From the NCBI RefSeq assembly GCF_014076415.1, contig NZ_CP043568.1, forward strand, positions 1,984,001-2,048,000: 64,000 nucleotides of DNA, given 5' to 3'. The stretch is from Comamonas testosteroni. Its GTDB lineage: Bacteria; Pseudomonadota; Gammaproteobacteria; Burkholderiales; Burkholderiaceae_C. Under the pieces are notes generated by a model that did no database searches, was not told where the DNA came from, and saw nothing but the letters and a program-made list of their open reading frames with translations. Of the stretch, positions 1-8,759 are shown piece after piece. The translations under genes and the position numbers were made by a program. Each line of letters begins with the position of its first letter. Position 1 is the first letter of the stretch.

Positions 1-36
1 TGTCCGCTCGGCATGCCCCTGAAGGCGCGCCGCGCT

Positions 37-51
37 CGGAACATTGTTCCG
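37..51. promoter_or_regulatory. perfect palindrome upstream of hupE-like gene
   Basis: CGGAACA and TGTTCCG are perfect 7-bp arms around one central base, about 65 bp before the start of the HupE-like gene. The position fits an operator for a metal-responsive repressor, but I cannot assign the regulator. The first 115 bases hold no other recognisable feature. Confidence 0.35.
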
Positions 52-115
52 CGACCAACCCTGCCGTCGCACCGCGCGGGTTGGGCTGTTGCAATACACA
101 GAGGGCTCTTGCTCC

Positions 116-907
116 ATGACCCAAACCATTTCCAACCGCCTGGTGGCATTGCTGCTGCTTGGCTTCATCCCGCTCGTGGGCCTCGCCCACGGCATCTCCG
201 AGGAGGACCGACAGCGCATGCTCGATGGCGGATACCTGCAGTACGTCGGCCTGGGCGCGAGCCACATGCTGACGGGCTACGACCATCTGCTGTTCCTGTT
301 CGGCGTGGTGTTCTTCCTGACCACGTTCAAGGACGTGGCCAAGTTCGTGACCGTCTTCACCGTCGGCCACTGCATCACGCTGGTGTTCGCGACCTACTTC
401 AAAATCACCTGGAACTACTACCTGGTCGACGCCATCATCGCCGCGAGCGTCATCTACAAGGGCTTCGACAACAACGGCGGCTTCCAGCGCGTCTTCGACA
501 TGAAGTCGCCGAACTTGCTGGGCGCCGTGTTCATCTTCGGGTTGTTGCATGGGTTTGGCCTGTCCACGCGACTGCAGCAACTGCCGCTGGGCGATGACCC
601 GGCGGCAATGCTCGGGCGCATCCTGAGCTTTAACGTCGGTGTCGAGCTGGGCCAGATTGCGGCACTGACCGCCATGGTGGCGCTGCTGGCTGCTTGGCGG
701 CACCGGCCCTCGTTCAAGCGCTTCAGTTACGCGGCCAACCTGGCGCTGGTCTATGCCGGCGTCTACCTGCTGTTCACGCAGCTGCATGGCTACCAGCACG
801 ACACGGCCCCGGACAGCTTCCGTTTCCCCGTCGAAGAGCACCGCCACGTGCACGACGACATGAACATCGAGAACACCCAGGATGACAGCCGCAACACGCT
901 CAACTGA
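116..907 (+). CDS. HupE/UreJ-family membrane protein
   Basis: A 263-residue integral membrane protein of the HupE/UreJ family, thought to move nickel, cobalt or a related divalent metal. The N-terminus is a signal-like hydrophobic stretch ending near GLAHG, followed by five or six membrane segments. The family-typical GYDHLLFLFG and GLLHGFGLS motifs are visible, with His and Asp suited to metal binding. The C-terminal tail has a short His cluster (EEHRHVHDD). I chose the ATG at 116 because GAGGG lies about 10 bases upstream and the signal-like segment follows at once; an in-frame start at 44 is possible. It leads a likely operon with the DUF6488 and DMT genes. The metal specificity is not shown by the sequence. 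Confidence 0.85.
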   Translation: MTQTISNRLVALLLLGFIPLVGLAHGISEEDRQRMLDGGYLQYVGLGASHMLTGYDHLLFLFGVVFFLTTFKDVAKFVTVFTVGHCITLVFATYFKITWNYYLVDAIIAASVIYKGFDNNGGFQRVFDMKSPNLLGAVFIFGLLHGFGLSTRLQQLPLGDDPAAMLGRILSFNVGVELGQIAALTAMVALLAAWRHRPSFKRFSYAANLALVYAGVYLLFTQLHGYQHDTAPDSFRFPVEEHRHVHDDMNIENTQDDSRNTLN

Positions 908-953
908 ACCCGTTTCCTTCTCCTCTCCCATCTCTTCCTTCAAGGACCGCACC

Positions 954-1304
954 ATGAACAAGTCTCTCGTCGCCACCATCGTCCTGTCCGCCGCTGCCTG
1001 CGTGCCTGCCGCCTACGCCAACGAGGGCGGCGCGTGCCACTTCCATGGCTCCAAGCCCGCCGCCGAGTCGGTCGTGACCGGCTGCGCCGAACAGCGCAAG
1101 CAGACGCTGGTCAAAGGTGGCAAGCTCGATGCATCGTGGACTGCCATCAAGCCCGAGAAGGTTGAGGCCATCGACGGCAAGAAGGGAAAGGAGTGGAAGC
1201 TGACCTTCAAGAACCCGGCAGTGGCCGATGCCAGCAAGCAGACGCTGTACATGTTCTACAGCCTGCCGGGCAACTTCATTGCCGCCAACTTCACCGGGCA
1301 GTAA
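954..1304 (+). CDS. DUF6488-like small periplasmic protein
   Basis: A 116-residue secreted protein. The first 22 residues form a signal peptide with likely cleavage after AYA; the mature part starts NEGGACHFHG and contains a second Cys in VTGCAEQRK. It resembles the DUF6488 proteins that accompany HupE-like genes in betaproteobacteria. The CHFH motif near the mature N-terminus could bind a metal, which is inference. The gene lies 46 bases after the HupE-like gene and 3 bases before the DMT transporter gene, so the three are probably co-transcribed. The ATG at 954 is preferred over an upstream in-frame start because it opens the signal peptide. Confidence 0.7.
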   Translation: MNKSLVATIVLSAAACVPAAYANEGGACHFHGSKPAAESVVTGCAEQRKQTLVKGGKLDASWTAIKPEKVEAIDGKKGKEWKLTFKNPAVADASKQTLYMFYSLPGNFIAANFTGQ

Positions 1305-1307
1305 GCC

Positions 1308-2360
1308 ATGCAGCGCGAACTGGCCTCACCCGCGCTGCGCGGCGGACTGCTCGCGCTGCTGGCTGCCGCCCTGTTCGGCCTGAGCACGCCGCTGGTGCAG
1401 GGCTTCGGGGCCGGCATCGGGCCGTTCACCACGGCGGCGCTGCTGTATGGCGGCGCCGCTGCGGTGGCGGCCTTGCTGCGCCGGCCCGCCACGCGCGAGG
1501 CGCAGCTGCGCCGTGGCGACCTGCCGCGCCTGCTGGCGATGGCCGGCATGGGTGCGGTCGTGGGGCCGGTCGCGCTGGCTTGGGGTCTGCAGCGCACCAG
1601 CGGTTCCAGCGCATCGCTGATGCTGACGCTGGAGGCCGTGTTCACGGCCATCCTGGCCTGGCGCTGGTACGGCGAGACGCTGGACCGGCGCGTCATCGCG
1701 GCCGTCGCACTGTTGCTGCTGGGCGGCGTGGTGTTGGTGCTGGAGCAAGGCCTGGCCGGCCAGGTTCAGTTGCTCGGACTGCTGGCCGTGACGGTGGCCA
1801 CCATCGCCTGGGGCGTGGACAACACGCTGTCGCGCGGTGTGGCCGACCGTGACCTGGGCCAGGTCGTCGTGGTCAAGGCCACGCTGGGCACCGTGGCAAC
1901 CGTTCTGATGGCCTGGCTGTGGGGCGAGCCGGTCCCAGGACTGGCAACCGTGCTGGCATTGTTGGCCGTGGGTGCAACCGGCTACGGCCTGAGCCTGCGC
2001 TTTTACCTACTGGCGCAGCGCGAGTTCGGCGCCGCACGCACGGGTTCGGTGTTCGCCTTCGCGCCCTTCATCGGCGCCCTCGGCGCTTTTGCATTGGGCG
2101 ACCGGTCGGGGTCGTGGTTGATGGGCCTGGGTGGGGTGTTCATGATTTGCGGCGTGGTGCTGCACCTGGCCGAGAGGCACGAGCACTCCCATACGCACGA
2201 GGCCCTCGAGCATGAGCACGCGCACACCCATGACGACGACCATCACCTGCACGGCCATGACGTGATGCCTGCTGGCCCACACAGCCATCCGCATCGCCAT
2301 ACGTCAGTCAAACATGCTCATCCACACGTGCCCGACGCACATCACCAGCATCCGCATTGA
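1308..2360 (+). CDS. EamA/DMT-family transporter with His-rich tail
   Basis: A 350-residue drug/metabolite transporter with about ten membrane segments forming the two EamA repeats (roughly residues 10-145 and 155-290). After the last membrane segment comes a cytoplasmic tail of about 60 residues dominated by His (HEHSHTHE, HEHAHTHDDDHHLHGHD and more). This points to divalent metal sensing or storage, as in His-rich metal transporters. The gene starts 3 bases after the DUF6488 stop. Its last 50 bases are overlapped in antisense by the reading frame of the neighbouring IS66 transposase, so the end of the tail may have been altered by that insertion. The substrate is unknown; nickel, cobalt or zinc are reasonable guesses from the neighbours. 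Confidence 0.8.
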   Translation: MQRELASPALRGGLLALLAAALFGLSTPLVQGFGAGIGPFTTAALLYGGAAAVAALLRRPATREAQLRRGDLPRLLAMAGMGAVVGPVALAWGLQRTSGSSASLMLTLEAVFTAILAWRWYGETLDRRVIAAVALLLLGGVVLVLEQGLAGQVQLLGLLAVTVATIAWGVDNTLSRGVADRDLGQVVVVKATLGTVATVLMAWLWGEPVPGLATVLALLAVGATGYGLSLRFYLLAQREFGAARTGSVFAFAPFIGALGAFALGDRSGSWLMGLGGVFMICGVVLHLAERHEHSHTHEALEHEHAHTHDDDHHLHGHDVMPAGPHSHPHRHTSVKHAHPHVPDAHHQHPH

Positions 2361-3888
2361 CCCAGCGGTGCGGCAGGAGCTCACCGATACGGCTTGCAGG
2401 CTGAGTGGGCAGGCGCTCCAGCACGTCGCGTAGGTAGGCATAAGGGTCGTGCCCGTTGAGCCGCGCCGAGTGCACCAAGCTCATCACGGCCGCGGCGCGT
2501 CGACCAGCACGCAAGCTGCCGGCGAACAACCAGTTGGCTCGTCCAAGGGCCACTGGTCTGATTTGGTTTTCGACGCGGTTGTTGTCTGGCGGCAGCCGAC
2601 CGTCCTCCAGATAGCGCGCCAGTGCGTTCCAGCAGCCGAGGCTGTACTGGATGGCTCGGGCCGTGGCGGAGCCACTGGGCACCAGCGCGCGCTGCTGCAG
2701 CAACCACGCATGCAGCAGGTCGGCCACCGGTTTGGCTTCACTCCTGCGCCGTTGGAGTCGCTCCTCAGCGCTCAACTCCTGCAACTGCCGTTCGATGTCG
2801 TACAGGCGCGTGAAGAACCGCAGCGCCTGTTCGGCAACCGTGCTCTGGTGGCTGACCCACAGGTCGTAGAACTTGCGCCTCGCATGGGCCAGGCAACCCG
2901 CTTCGACGACGCCCATCTCGAAGAGCGCCTTGTACCCAGAGAACTGGTCGCAAACCAGCGTGCCGCGCCATCCGCCCGATGGCGTCACGCCAAGGAACTC
3001 ACGCGCGTGCTGGCCTGCGCGGCTCTCGGCGAAGTCGAAGACCACGGCGTGCATGCCGGAGAAGCGCGTGCTGCAGTAGCTCCACAGGTAGGCGCGGTGT
3101 GTCTTGCCGTTGCCTGGCTTGAGCATGGCCACGGGCGTTTCGTCCGCGTGCAGCACAGGGTGCAGCAACAGCTCCTGCTTGAGCGCGTCCACGAGCGGCT
3201 GCAGCTGCACGCCGCAGGCGCCGACCCACTGTGCCAGGGTGGAGCGCGACAGCGCCATGCCAGCCGGCGCAAAGATGCTCTCCTGGCGGTACAGCGGCAG
3301 GTGGTCCGCATACTTGGCCACCAGGACCTGGGCCAGCAGACCGGCGGTCGGAATGCCCTTGTCGATGACGTGCGGTGGCACCGGTGCCTGCACCAGGGTC
3401 TCGCAGCGCGCGCACACCCACTTGCCGCGCACGTGACGCTCCACCGTGAAGGCACCGGGTTGGTAGTCCAGCTTCTCGGCGATGTCCTCGCCAATGCGCT
3501 TGAGCGCGCAGCCGCAGTGGCAAGTGGTGCTGTGCGGCTCGTGGTGCACGTCGCGTCGCGGCAGGTGCGTCGGCAGTGGAATGCGTCGCGCGGTCTGGCG
3601 GTCGGGCACGGCCTGCTTGCCCGGTGCGAGGCGGTCCATCTCGCTGGCCAGTGCCTCCAGGTCGGCTTCGACGGCTTCTTCGAGGAGGCTAATCTGTTCG
3701 GGGCTGTAGCGCTCAGCCTTGGCGCCGAACTTCATGCGCTTGAGCACGGCCATCTCGTGCGTAATCTTGTCGATGACGGCCTGCTTGAACGTGAGCGCGC
3801 TCTCAGTGGCCTGGACCTTGGCCTGCAGCGACTGCACCATCTCGCGCAGCTGGTGCGTGTCCAGGTGGTGCAGCTCGGCGGCGTTCAT
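2308..3888 (-). CDS. tnpC: IS66-family DDE transposase TnpC
   Basis: A 526-residue IS66 transposase. In order: an N-terminal coiled-coil/leucine-zipper region (residues 5-60), the IS66 zinc-finger-like domain with HEPHSTTCHCGCAL and CARCETL, and the catalytic core. Likely catalytic acidic residues are in LHADETPVAML, LVCDQFSGY and NNRVENQIRP. The family usually ends soon after the LLPHRW motif. Here the frame continues 17 residues beyond it into the antisense of the His-rich DMT tail, so the natural C-terminus and the left IS end were lost. The ATG at 3888 is preferred over the preceding GTG. Confidence 0.9.
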   Translation of the reverse strand: MNAAELHHLDTHQLREMVQSLQAKVQATESALTFKQAVIDKITHEMAVLKRMKFGAKAERYSPEQISLLEEAVEADLEALASEMDRLAPGKQAVPDRQTARRIPLPTHLPRRDVHHEPHSTTCHCGCALKRIGEDIAEKLDYQPGAFTVERHVRGKWVCARCETLVQAPVPPHVIDKGIPTAGLLAQVLVAKYADHLPLYRQESIFAPAGMALSRSTLAQWVGACGVQLQPLVDALKQELLLHPVLHADETPVAMLKPGNGKTHRAYLWSYCSTRFSGMHAVVFDFAESRAGQHAREFLGVTPSGGWRGTLVCDQFSGYKALFEMGVVEAGCLAHARRKFYDLWVSHQSTVAEQALRFFTRLYDIERQLQELSAEERLQRRRSEAKPVADLLHAWLLQQRALVPSGSATARAIQYSLGCWNALARYLEDGRLPPDNNRVENQIRPVALGRANWLFAGSLRAGRRAAAVMSLVHSARLNGHDPYAYLRDVLERLPTQPASRIGELLPHRWVNADAGDVRRARVDEHV

Positions 3889-3946
3889 CACCCCGGTAGC
3901 TTGCCGCTTGCGCCGTGCAGGCGCATCGGCACATCCGGCAATTGCG

Positions 3947-4279
3947 TCAGAGCAGGCGAATGACCCCAGCCTCGCCCATGAGCTGCCAGGGCAGGCCCAG
4001 CACCAGCGCGTCGAGCTGCTGGCTCGTCAGCTGCAGCGTGCCGGTGACGTCACATGGCCAGGCGAACCGGCCCTTGTTGAGCCGCCTGGCTGCGAGCCAC
4101 ACGCCCACACCGTCGTGGACGAGCACCTTCATACGGTTGGCCCTGCGATTCGCGAAGAGGTAGGCGGTGTGCGGATGGGCGCCGCCGAACACGCGCACAA
4201 CGCGAGCCAGCGCGGACTCTGTGCCCGAGCGCATGTCTAATGGCTCGACCGCCAGCCACACGGCGTCGACCCGAATCAA
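3947..4279 (-). CDS. tnpB: IS66 accessory protein TnpB
   Basis: A 110-residue IS66 Orf2/TnpB protein needed for transposition of this family. The motifs RVDAVWLAVEPLDMRSG, HPHTAYLFANRRANRMK and GVGVWLAARRLNKGRFAW are diagnostic. I chose the TTG at 4279 because it overlaps the tnpA stop (TTGA), the usual translational coupling of these genes, and because family members begin with (M)IRVDxVWL. A longer frame from 4333 would lie inside tnpA. The C-terminus (LGLPWQLMGEAGVIRLL) is slightly unusual but complete. Confidence 0.85.
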   Translation of the reverse strand: MIRVDAVWLAVEPLDMRSGTESALARVVRVFGGAHPHTAYLFANRRANRMKVLVHDGVGVWLAARRLNKGRFAWPCDVTGTLQLTSQQLDALVLGLPWQLMGEAGVIRLL

Positions 4280-4638
4280 CGCAGAATCTCGCGCAGCCAG
4301 GCCGCGCACTGCGGCATCGACGACACCGGCCAAGTGCAGTTGACGGTCAGCGTGCCTCGGCGCAGTTCCAGTTGGACCACCTCAGCAGCGGTGGGCTGCA
4401 CAGCTGGCGGCAAGGTGACCGCGATGAACCTGGGCTCAGGACCGACATCATGGGTTGAGCCCAGACCGGCCGGTGCAGGACGCGCTTCGCGCCGCCACTT
4501 GTGCACGAGGTTGGCGTTCAGGCCATGCGCCAGCGCGATGCTGGCCACCGACGCACCAGGCGCGGCGCACTGCTCGAGAACTGCCTGCTTCAGGCTCGCA
4601 TCATGACGGCGGCGCTTTGCCGGTTGACTGGCTTCCAT
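4276..4638 (-). CDS. tnpA: IS66 accessory protein TnpA (HTH)
   Basis: A 120-residue IS66 Orf1 protein, a helix-turn-helix DNA-binding subunit. The N-terminus KRRRHDASLKQAVLEQC and the HTH ASVASIALAHGLNANLVHKW are typical. The C-terminal half matches the usual IS66 TnpA beta domain. The ATG at 4638 gives a standard length; an in-frame ATG at 4671 is also possible. Its stop overlaps the TTG start of tnpB. Confidence 0.8.
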   Translation of the reverse strand: MEASQPAKRRRHDASLKQAVLEQCAAPGASVASIALAHGLNANLVHKWRREARPAPAGLGSTHDVGPEPRFIAVTLPPAVQPTAAEVVQLELRRGTLTVNCTWPVSSMPQCAAWLREILR

Positions 4639-4701
4639 GGTGTCCACTTCAATCCCGTTGGTGGACACCATCCTCGGCGGCCGGCCCGGCAATCTCAAGA
4701 T

Positions 4702-4720
4702 GGGTTTGCCGGACGCTTAC
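4702..4720 (-). repeat. IS66 right terminal inverted repeat
   Basis: The minus strand reads GTAAGCGTCCGGCAAACCC, with the GTAAGCG start typical of IS66 elements, 64 bases upstream of the chosen tnpA start. No partner is seen near 2360. Confidence 0.75.
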
Positions 4721-5063
4721 CGACGTACGGAGTTAGGGGAGCGCTTGGCTACACGCTCGGCACCAGTCTTGGCTTCTCCATCGTCGTCACTACCAGCTCC
4801 GTGCTAGTCGCGGTTGCCTATGAGATTCCTGCTGGCGGGCAATTTGGCCTAAAGCTGTTCGCGTCTGGCTATACCGCGTGGATTGCAAGCAAGTGCTTGC
4901 GTACTGCCTGGACGTCCAGCCGTGATTCCACCAAGGCTCTTGCCTTCACCAAGCTTGGGGCCTATGACGGTGCCATTCAGCAACTCGCAAACCCACGAGG
5001 GTGGGCCCTCGCCACTGTCTCAGTGGTCGGGTTCTCCGACGCCCAAGTCCCACCGTTGATGGA
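4721..5063 (+). other. 343-bp unassigned segment between IS66 and Tn21-like transposon
   Basis: The plus strand is open in one frame across the whole segment. It encodes a hydrophobic stretch (LGFSIVVTTSSVLVAVAYEI) followed by a polar part ending VPPLMEG. The frame is entered from inside IS66 and leaves through the transposon end, so no start or stop belongs to it. It looks like an internal fragment of a gene from an earlier site, cut by the elements on both sides. I do not recognise the family. Confidence 0.4.
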
Positions 5064-5101
5064 GGGGTCGTCTCAGAAAACGGAAAATAAAGCACGCTAA
5101 G
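5064..5101 (+). repeat. Tn21-type 38-bp inverted repeat, left
   Basis: It begins GGGGTCGTCTCAGAAAACGG and ends GCACGCTAAG, the Tn21-subgroup terminus. The last 5 bases overlap the tnpA stop codon region. Confidence 0.95.
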
Positions 5102-8069
5102 CCGGTGGCAGCGGTCGCAATGGCCTGAACTTCCCCGCACCGACCTTGGCACTGCTGCGCCATAGGTAATCGCCGGTCAGGTTGATATGCTCCCACCCCA
5201 GCGGTGACAGATATTGCAGCAACGTGTCGTCCAGCGCCTTGCCGTGGGCACGCAAAGCACTGGTGGCACGCTCCAGATAGACCGTGTTCCACAACACGAT
5301 GGCCGCCGTCACCAGATTGAGGCCGCTGGCCCGGTAGCGCTGCTGCTCAAAACTGCGGTCGCGGATTTCACCCAATCGGTAGAAGAAGACCGCCCTGGCC
5401 AGCGCGTTGCGCGCCTCGCCCTTATTCAGCCCCGCATGGACGCGGCGGCGCAGCTCCACGCTTTGCAGCCAATCCAGAATGAACAGCGTGCGCTCGATGC
5501 GCCCCAGCTCGCGCAGGGCGACGGCCAAGCCGTTTTGGCGCGGATAGCTGCCGAGCTTGCGCAGCATCAGCGAGGCCGTCACCGTGCCCTGCTTGATCGA
5601 AGTGGCCAGCCGTAGGATTTCATCCCAATGAGCGCGAATAGCCTTGATGTTCAGCCTGTCGCTGCTAATCATCGGCTTGAGTGCATCGTAGGCAGTATCG
5701 CCCTTGGGAATGAACAGCTTGGTGTCGCCCAGGTCGCGGATGCGCGGCGCGAACCGGAATCCCAGAAAGTGCATCAGGCCGAACACATGATCGGTGAAGC
5801 CCGCCGTGTCGGTGTAGTGTTCCTCGATACGCAAGTCAGACTCGTGGTACAGCAGGCCATCGAGCACATAGGTCGAGTCGCGCAAGCCGACGTTGACCAC
5901 CTTGGCGCTGAAGGGCGCGTATTGGTCGGAGATATGGGTATAGAACGTCCGCCCAGGGCTACTTCCATACTTCGGATTGATATGCCCGGTGCTCTCTGCC
6001 TTGCTGCCGGTTCGGAAGTTCTGGCCGTCCGACGATGACGTGGTGCCGTCGCCCCAGTTTCCGGCGAAGGGTTGTCGAAACTGTGCGTTCACCAGCTCGG
6101 CCAGCGCCGTCGAATAGGTTTCGTCGCGAACGTGCCAGGCTTGCAGCCAAGACAGCTTGGCGTAGGTGGTGCCAGGGCAGGACTCGGCCATCTTGGTGAG
6201 CCCAAGATTGATACCATCAGCCAGAATCGTCGTCATCAGCAAGGTTTTGTCCTTGGCCGTGTCGCCGGTCTTCAGGTGTGTGAAGTGGCGCGTGAAGCCC
6301 GTCCATTCATCGACCTCCATCAGCAACTCGGTGATCTTGAGGTGCGGCAGCAACATCGCCGACTGGTCAATCAAGGCTTGCGCGGCGTCTGGCACCGCTG
6401 CGTCCAGCGGCGTGATCTTCAGGCCCGATGCAGTGGTGATGATGGCATCCGGTAAGTCGTTGGTCGCCGCCATGCGGTTGACTGTGGCGAGTTGCGCCTC
6501 CAATAATTCCAGTCGGTCATGCAGATATTGGTCGCAGTCGGTGGCCACGGCCAGTGGCAATTCGCTGGCCAGCTTCAGGGTGGCGAACTTCTCGATCGGC
6601 ACCAGGTATTCGTCGAAGTCCTTGAACTGGCGCGAACCCTGCACCCAAACATCACCAGAGCGCAGTGCGTTCTTCAGCTCCGACAGGGCGCATAACTCGT
6701 AGTAACGCCGGTCAATACCCTCGTCGGTCAGAACCAGCTTTGCCCAGCGCGGCTTGATGAATGCGGTTGGCGCATCGGCGGGCACCTTGCGCGCGCTGTC
6801 GCTGTTCATGCCGCGCAGCACGTCGATGGCATCGAGCACACCCTTGGCGGTGGGCGCGGCGCGCAGTTTGAGCACGTCCAGGAACTGCGGCGCATAGCGG
6901 CGCAGCGTGGCGTAACTCTCGCCGATATGGTGCAGGAAATCAAAATCGGCAGGCCGCGCCAGCGTTTGCGCCTCGGTGACGTTGGCGGCGAAGGTGTCCC
7001 ACGGCATGACCGCTTCGATGGCGGCGAACGGATCGCCGCCGCTTTGTTTGGCTTCAATCAGCGCCTGACCGATGCGCCCATACATCCGCACCTTGTCGTT
7101 GATCGCCTTGCCGGAAGCCTGGAACTGCTGTTGATGCTTGTTCTTGGCCGCATTGAACAGCTTGCCGATGATGCGGTCGTGAAGGTCGATGATTTCATCA
7201 GTGACGGTGGCCATGCCCTCGATGGCCAGTGCTACCAAGGTGGCGTAACGCCGCTGCGACTCGAACTTGGCCAGGTCGGCGGGCGTCATCTGGCCGCCCT
7301 CGCGGGCGATCTTGAGCAAGCGGTTTTGGTGTACCTGCCGTTCGATGCCAGCAGGTAGGTCAAGCGCCTGCCAGGCTTTGAGGCGTTCGATGTGTTCAAG
7401 CATGTGGCGCGAGTTCGGCTTGGCGGGCGATTGGCGCAGCCACGCTAGCCACGTCATTTTGCTACCATCCTTGCGCTTGAGCAGTTCGTCCAGGCGCTGG
7501 CGATGGACAGGTATCAAGGAATCGGCCAATGCCGCATGGATGCTCCGGTTGGCACGGGTAATGGCCTCGGCGCTTGCGCGCTCGATGGCATTCATGGCGG
7601 GTAGGATGATGCTCTGCCGCCGCAGGTTTTCAACAAGGGTGCTGGCCAGCACAATGCCTTTGTCTGTTTGCAAGGCCAGTTCGGTCAGTGTATGCACGGC
7701 TTGCCGGTAGTGACTCATGGTGAAGGGCTTGAATCCAAACACCGTTTGCAGCTCGACCAAGTGCTCCCGCCGTGTCTGCTCGCGCTGGCCGTAATCGTTC
7801 CAGCTTTCCACCGGCACCTTGAGTTGTGCGGCCACCATGCGCAGCAGGGGCGGAAATGGAGGTTCATCGACGCCCAAGAAGATGCCAGGGAATCGCAAGT
7901 AGCAAAGCTGCACGGCGAAGCCCAATCGATTCGCGGCGCCGCGACGCTGACGGATCACCGACAGGTCGGTTTCGTTGAACGTGTAGTGCCGTATCAGTTC
8001 GTCTTTGGCATCTGGCAGTGCCAGCAGACTTTCGCGCTCGGTGGCGGACAGGATTGAGCGGCGTGGCAT
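5097..8069 (-). CDS. tnpA: Tn3-family transposase TnpA (Tn21 subgroup)
   Basis: A 990-residue transposase of standard Tn3-family length. The N-terminus [19 protein letters not shown] and long stretches such as [20 protein letters not shown] and [20 protein letters not shown] match the Tn21 subgroup closely. The N-terminal half binds the inverted repeats. The C-terminal DDE core includes [20 protein letters not shown], and a conserved C-terminal block reads [16 protein letters not shown] (here [16 protein letters not shown]). The stop codon lies inside the left inverted repeat, as in Tn21. It starts 2 bases after the tnpR stop, so the two are translated from one message. It appears intact. Confidence 0.97.
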   Translation of the reverse strand: MPRRSILSATERESLLALPDAKDELIRHYTFNETDLSVIRQRRGAANRLGFAVQLCYLRFPGIFLGVDEPPFPPLLRMVAAQLKVPVESWNDYGQREQTRREHLVELQTVFGFKPFTMSHYRQAVHTLTELALQTDKGIVLASTLVENLRRQSIILPAMNAIERASAEAITRANRSIHAALADSLIPVHRQRLDELLKRKDGSKMTWLAWLRQSPAKPNSRHMLEHIERLKAWQALDLPAGIERQVHQNRLLKIAREGGQMTPADLAKFESQRRYATLVALAIEGMATVTDEIIDLHDRIIGKLFNAAKNKHQQQFQASGKAINDKVRMYGRIGQALIEAKQSGGDPFAAIEAVMPWDTFAANVTEAQTLARPADFDFLHHIGESYATLRRYAPQFLDVLKLRAAPTAKGVLDAIDVLRGMNSDSARKVPADAPTAFIKPRWAKLVLTDEGIDRRYYELCALSELKNALRSGDVWVQGSRQFKDFDEYLVPIEKFATLKLASELPLAVATDCDQYLHDRLELLEAQLATVNRMAATNDLPDAIITTASGLKITPLDAAVPDAAQALIDQSAMLLPHLKITELLMEVDEWTGFTRHFTHLKTGDTAKDKTLLMTTILADGINLGLTKMAESCPGTTYAKLSWLQAWHVRDETYSTALAELVNAQFRQPFAGNWGDGTTSSSDGQNFRTGSKAESTGHINPKYGSSPGRTFYTHISDQYAPFSAKVVNVGLRDSTYVLDGLLYHESDLRIEEHYTDTAGFTDHVFGLMHFLGFRFAPRIRDLGDTKLFIPKGDTAYDALKPMISSDRLNIKAIRAHWDEILRLATSIKQGTVTASLMLRKLGSYPRQNGLAVALRELGRIERTLFILDWLQSVELRRRVHAGLNKGEARNALARAVFFYRLGEIRDRSFEQQRYRASGLNLVTAAIVLWNTVYLERATSALRAHGKALDDTLLQYLSPLGWEHINLTGDYLWRSSAKVGAGKFRPLRPLPPA

Positions 8070-8071
8070 GG

Positions 8072-8629
8072 TCAGTCTTCCCGCAGGTACTGGTACAAGG
8101 TTTCGCGGCTGATGCCGAAGTCACGGGCCACCAAGGTTTTTTGGTCGCCTGCCGCAACTCGCCGTTTCAACTCGGCAATTTGTTCGCTGTTCAGCGATTT
8201 CTTTCGTCCCCGGTAGGCACCGCGCTGCTTGGCCAGCACGATTCCCTCGCGCTGACGTTCGCGGATCAGGGCGCGCTCGAACTCAGCAAAGGCTCCCATG
8301 ACCGACAGCATCAGATTGGCCATCGGTGAGTCCTCGCCGGTGAACGTCAGCCCTTCTTTGACGAACTCCATGCGCACGCCCCGTTGTGTCAGCCCTTGGA
8401 CGATGCGGCGCAGGTCATCAAGGTTGCGTGCCAACCTGTCCATGCTATGCACCACCACGGTGTCGCCCTCGCGGACGAAGGCCAGCAGCCTTTCAAGTTC
8501 GGGACGTTGTGTGTCCTTGCCTGAAGCCTTATCGGTGAATACCTTGCCGACTTCTATTTGTTCCAGTTGTCGATCAGGATTCTGGTCGAAGCTGCTGACG
8601 CGGACGTAGCCGATACGTTGACCTTGCAA
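8072..8629 (-). CDS. tnpR: Tn3-family serine resolvase TnpR
   Basis: A 185-residue serine recombinase that resolves cointegrates at res. The N-terminal catalytic domain shows [17 protein letters not shown] with the nucleophile Ser, HSMDRLARN and a C-terminal HTH ([19 protein letters not shown]). Family proteins start near (M)xGQRIGYxRVS, where no ATG exists; a TTG at 8629 with GGAGG four bases upstream gives that start. An in-frame ATG at 8704 would add 25 residues that lack family similarity. tnpA follows after 2 bases. Confidence 0.93.
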   Translation of the reverse strand: MQGQRIGYVRVSSFDQNPDRQLEQIEVGKVFTDKASGKDTQRPELERLLAFVREGDTVVVHSMDRLARNLDDLRRIVQGLTQRGVRMEFVKEGLTFTGEDSPMANLMLSVMGAFAEFERALIRERQREGIVLAKQRGAYRGRKKSLNSEQIAELKRRVAAGDQKTLVARDFGISRETLYQYLRED

Positions 8630-8759
8630 GATGCCTCCAAAGGTAAAAATGTCAGGATGAAATCTATTACCCTTGACTGAATGTGTCAATAAATATAAAT
8701 TCACACTCTACTCTGACGTTGTTTGTGCTCAACATCTGACATCAGGTTAGGGCATAGCC
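8630..8759. promoter_or_regulatory. probable res site and tnpR promoter region
   Basis: This AT-rich 130-bp gap directly upstream of tnpR is where Tn21-type res sites lie. It contains several TGTCA/TGACA half-site-like motifs (for example near 8651, 8684 and 8737-8741). Resolvase subsites cannot be delimited by eye. Confidence 0.5.

Larger units (their letters stand above)
2361..4720 (-). mobile_element. IS66-family insertion sequence, left end missing
   Basis: Three genes in IS66 order (tnpA, tnpB, tnpC) read on the minus strand. The right boundary is clear at 4720, where the minus strand begins GTAAGCGTCCGGCAAACCC, a typical IS66 terminus. No matching terminus exists between 2300 and 2400, and the tnpC frame runs on into the DMT gene. 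The left boundary is therefore approximate, and the copy is probably unable to transpose. Confidence 0.8.

Noticed and set aside
2449..3963. A 504-codon open frame on the plus strand opposite tnpC
   Set aside because: It is antisense to a transposase with a clear catalytic core and has composition-driven residues only.
2333..4728. CGACGCAC at 2333 and CGACGTAC at 4721 as an IS66 8-bp target duplication
   Set aside because: They differ by one base, and the bases after the left copy do not resemble the IS terminus, so the match is likely chance.
8630..8704. Longer resolvase from the ATG at 8704
   Set aside because: The added 25 residues lack resolvase similarity and occupy the region expected for res; the TTG with GGAGG gives the family length.
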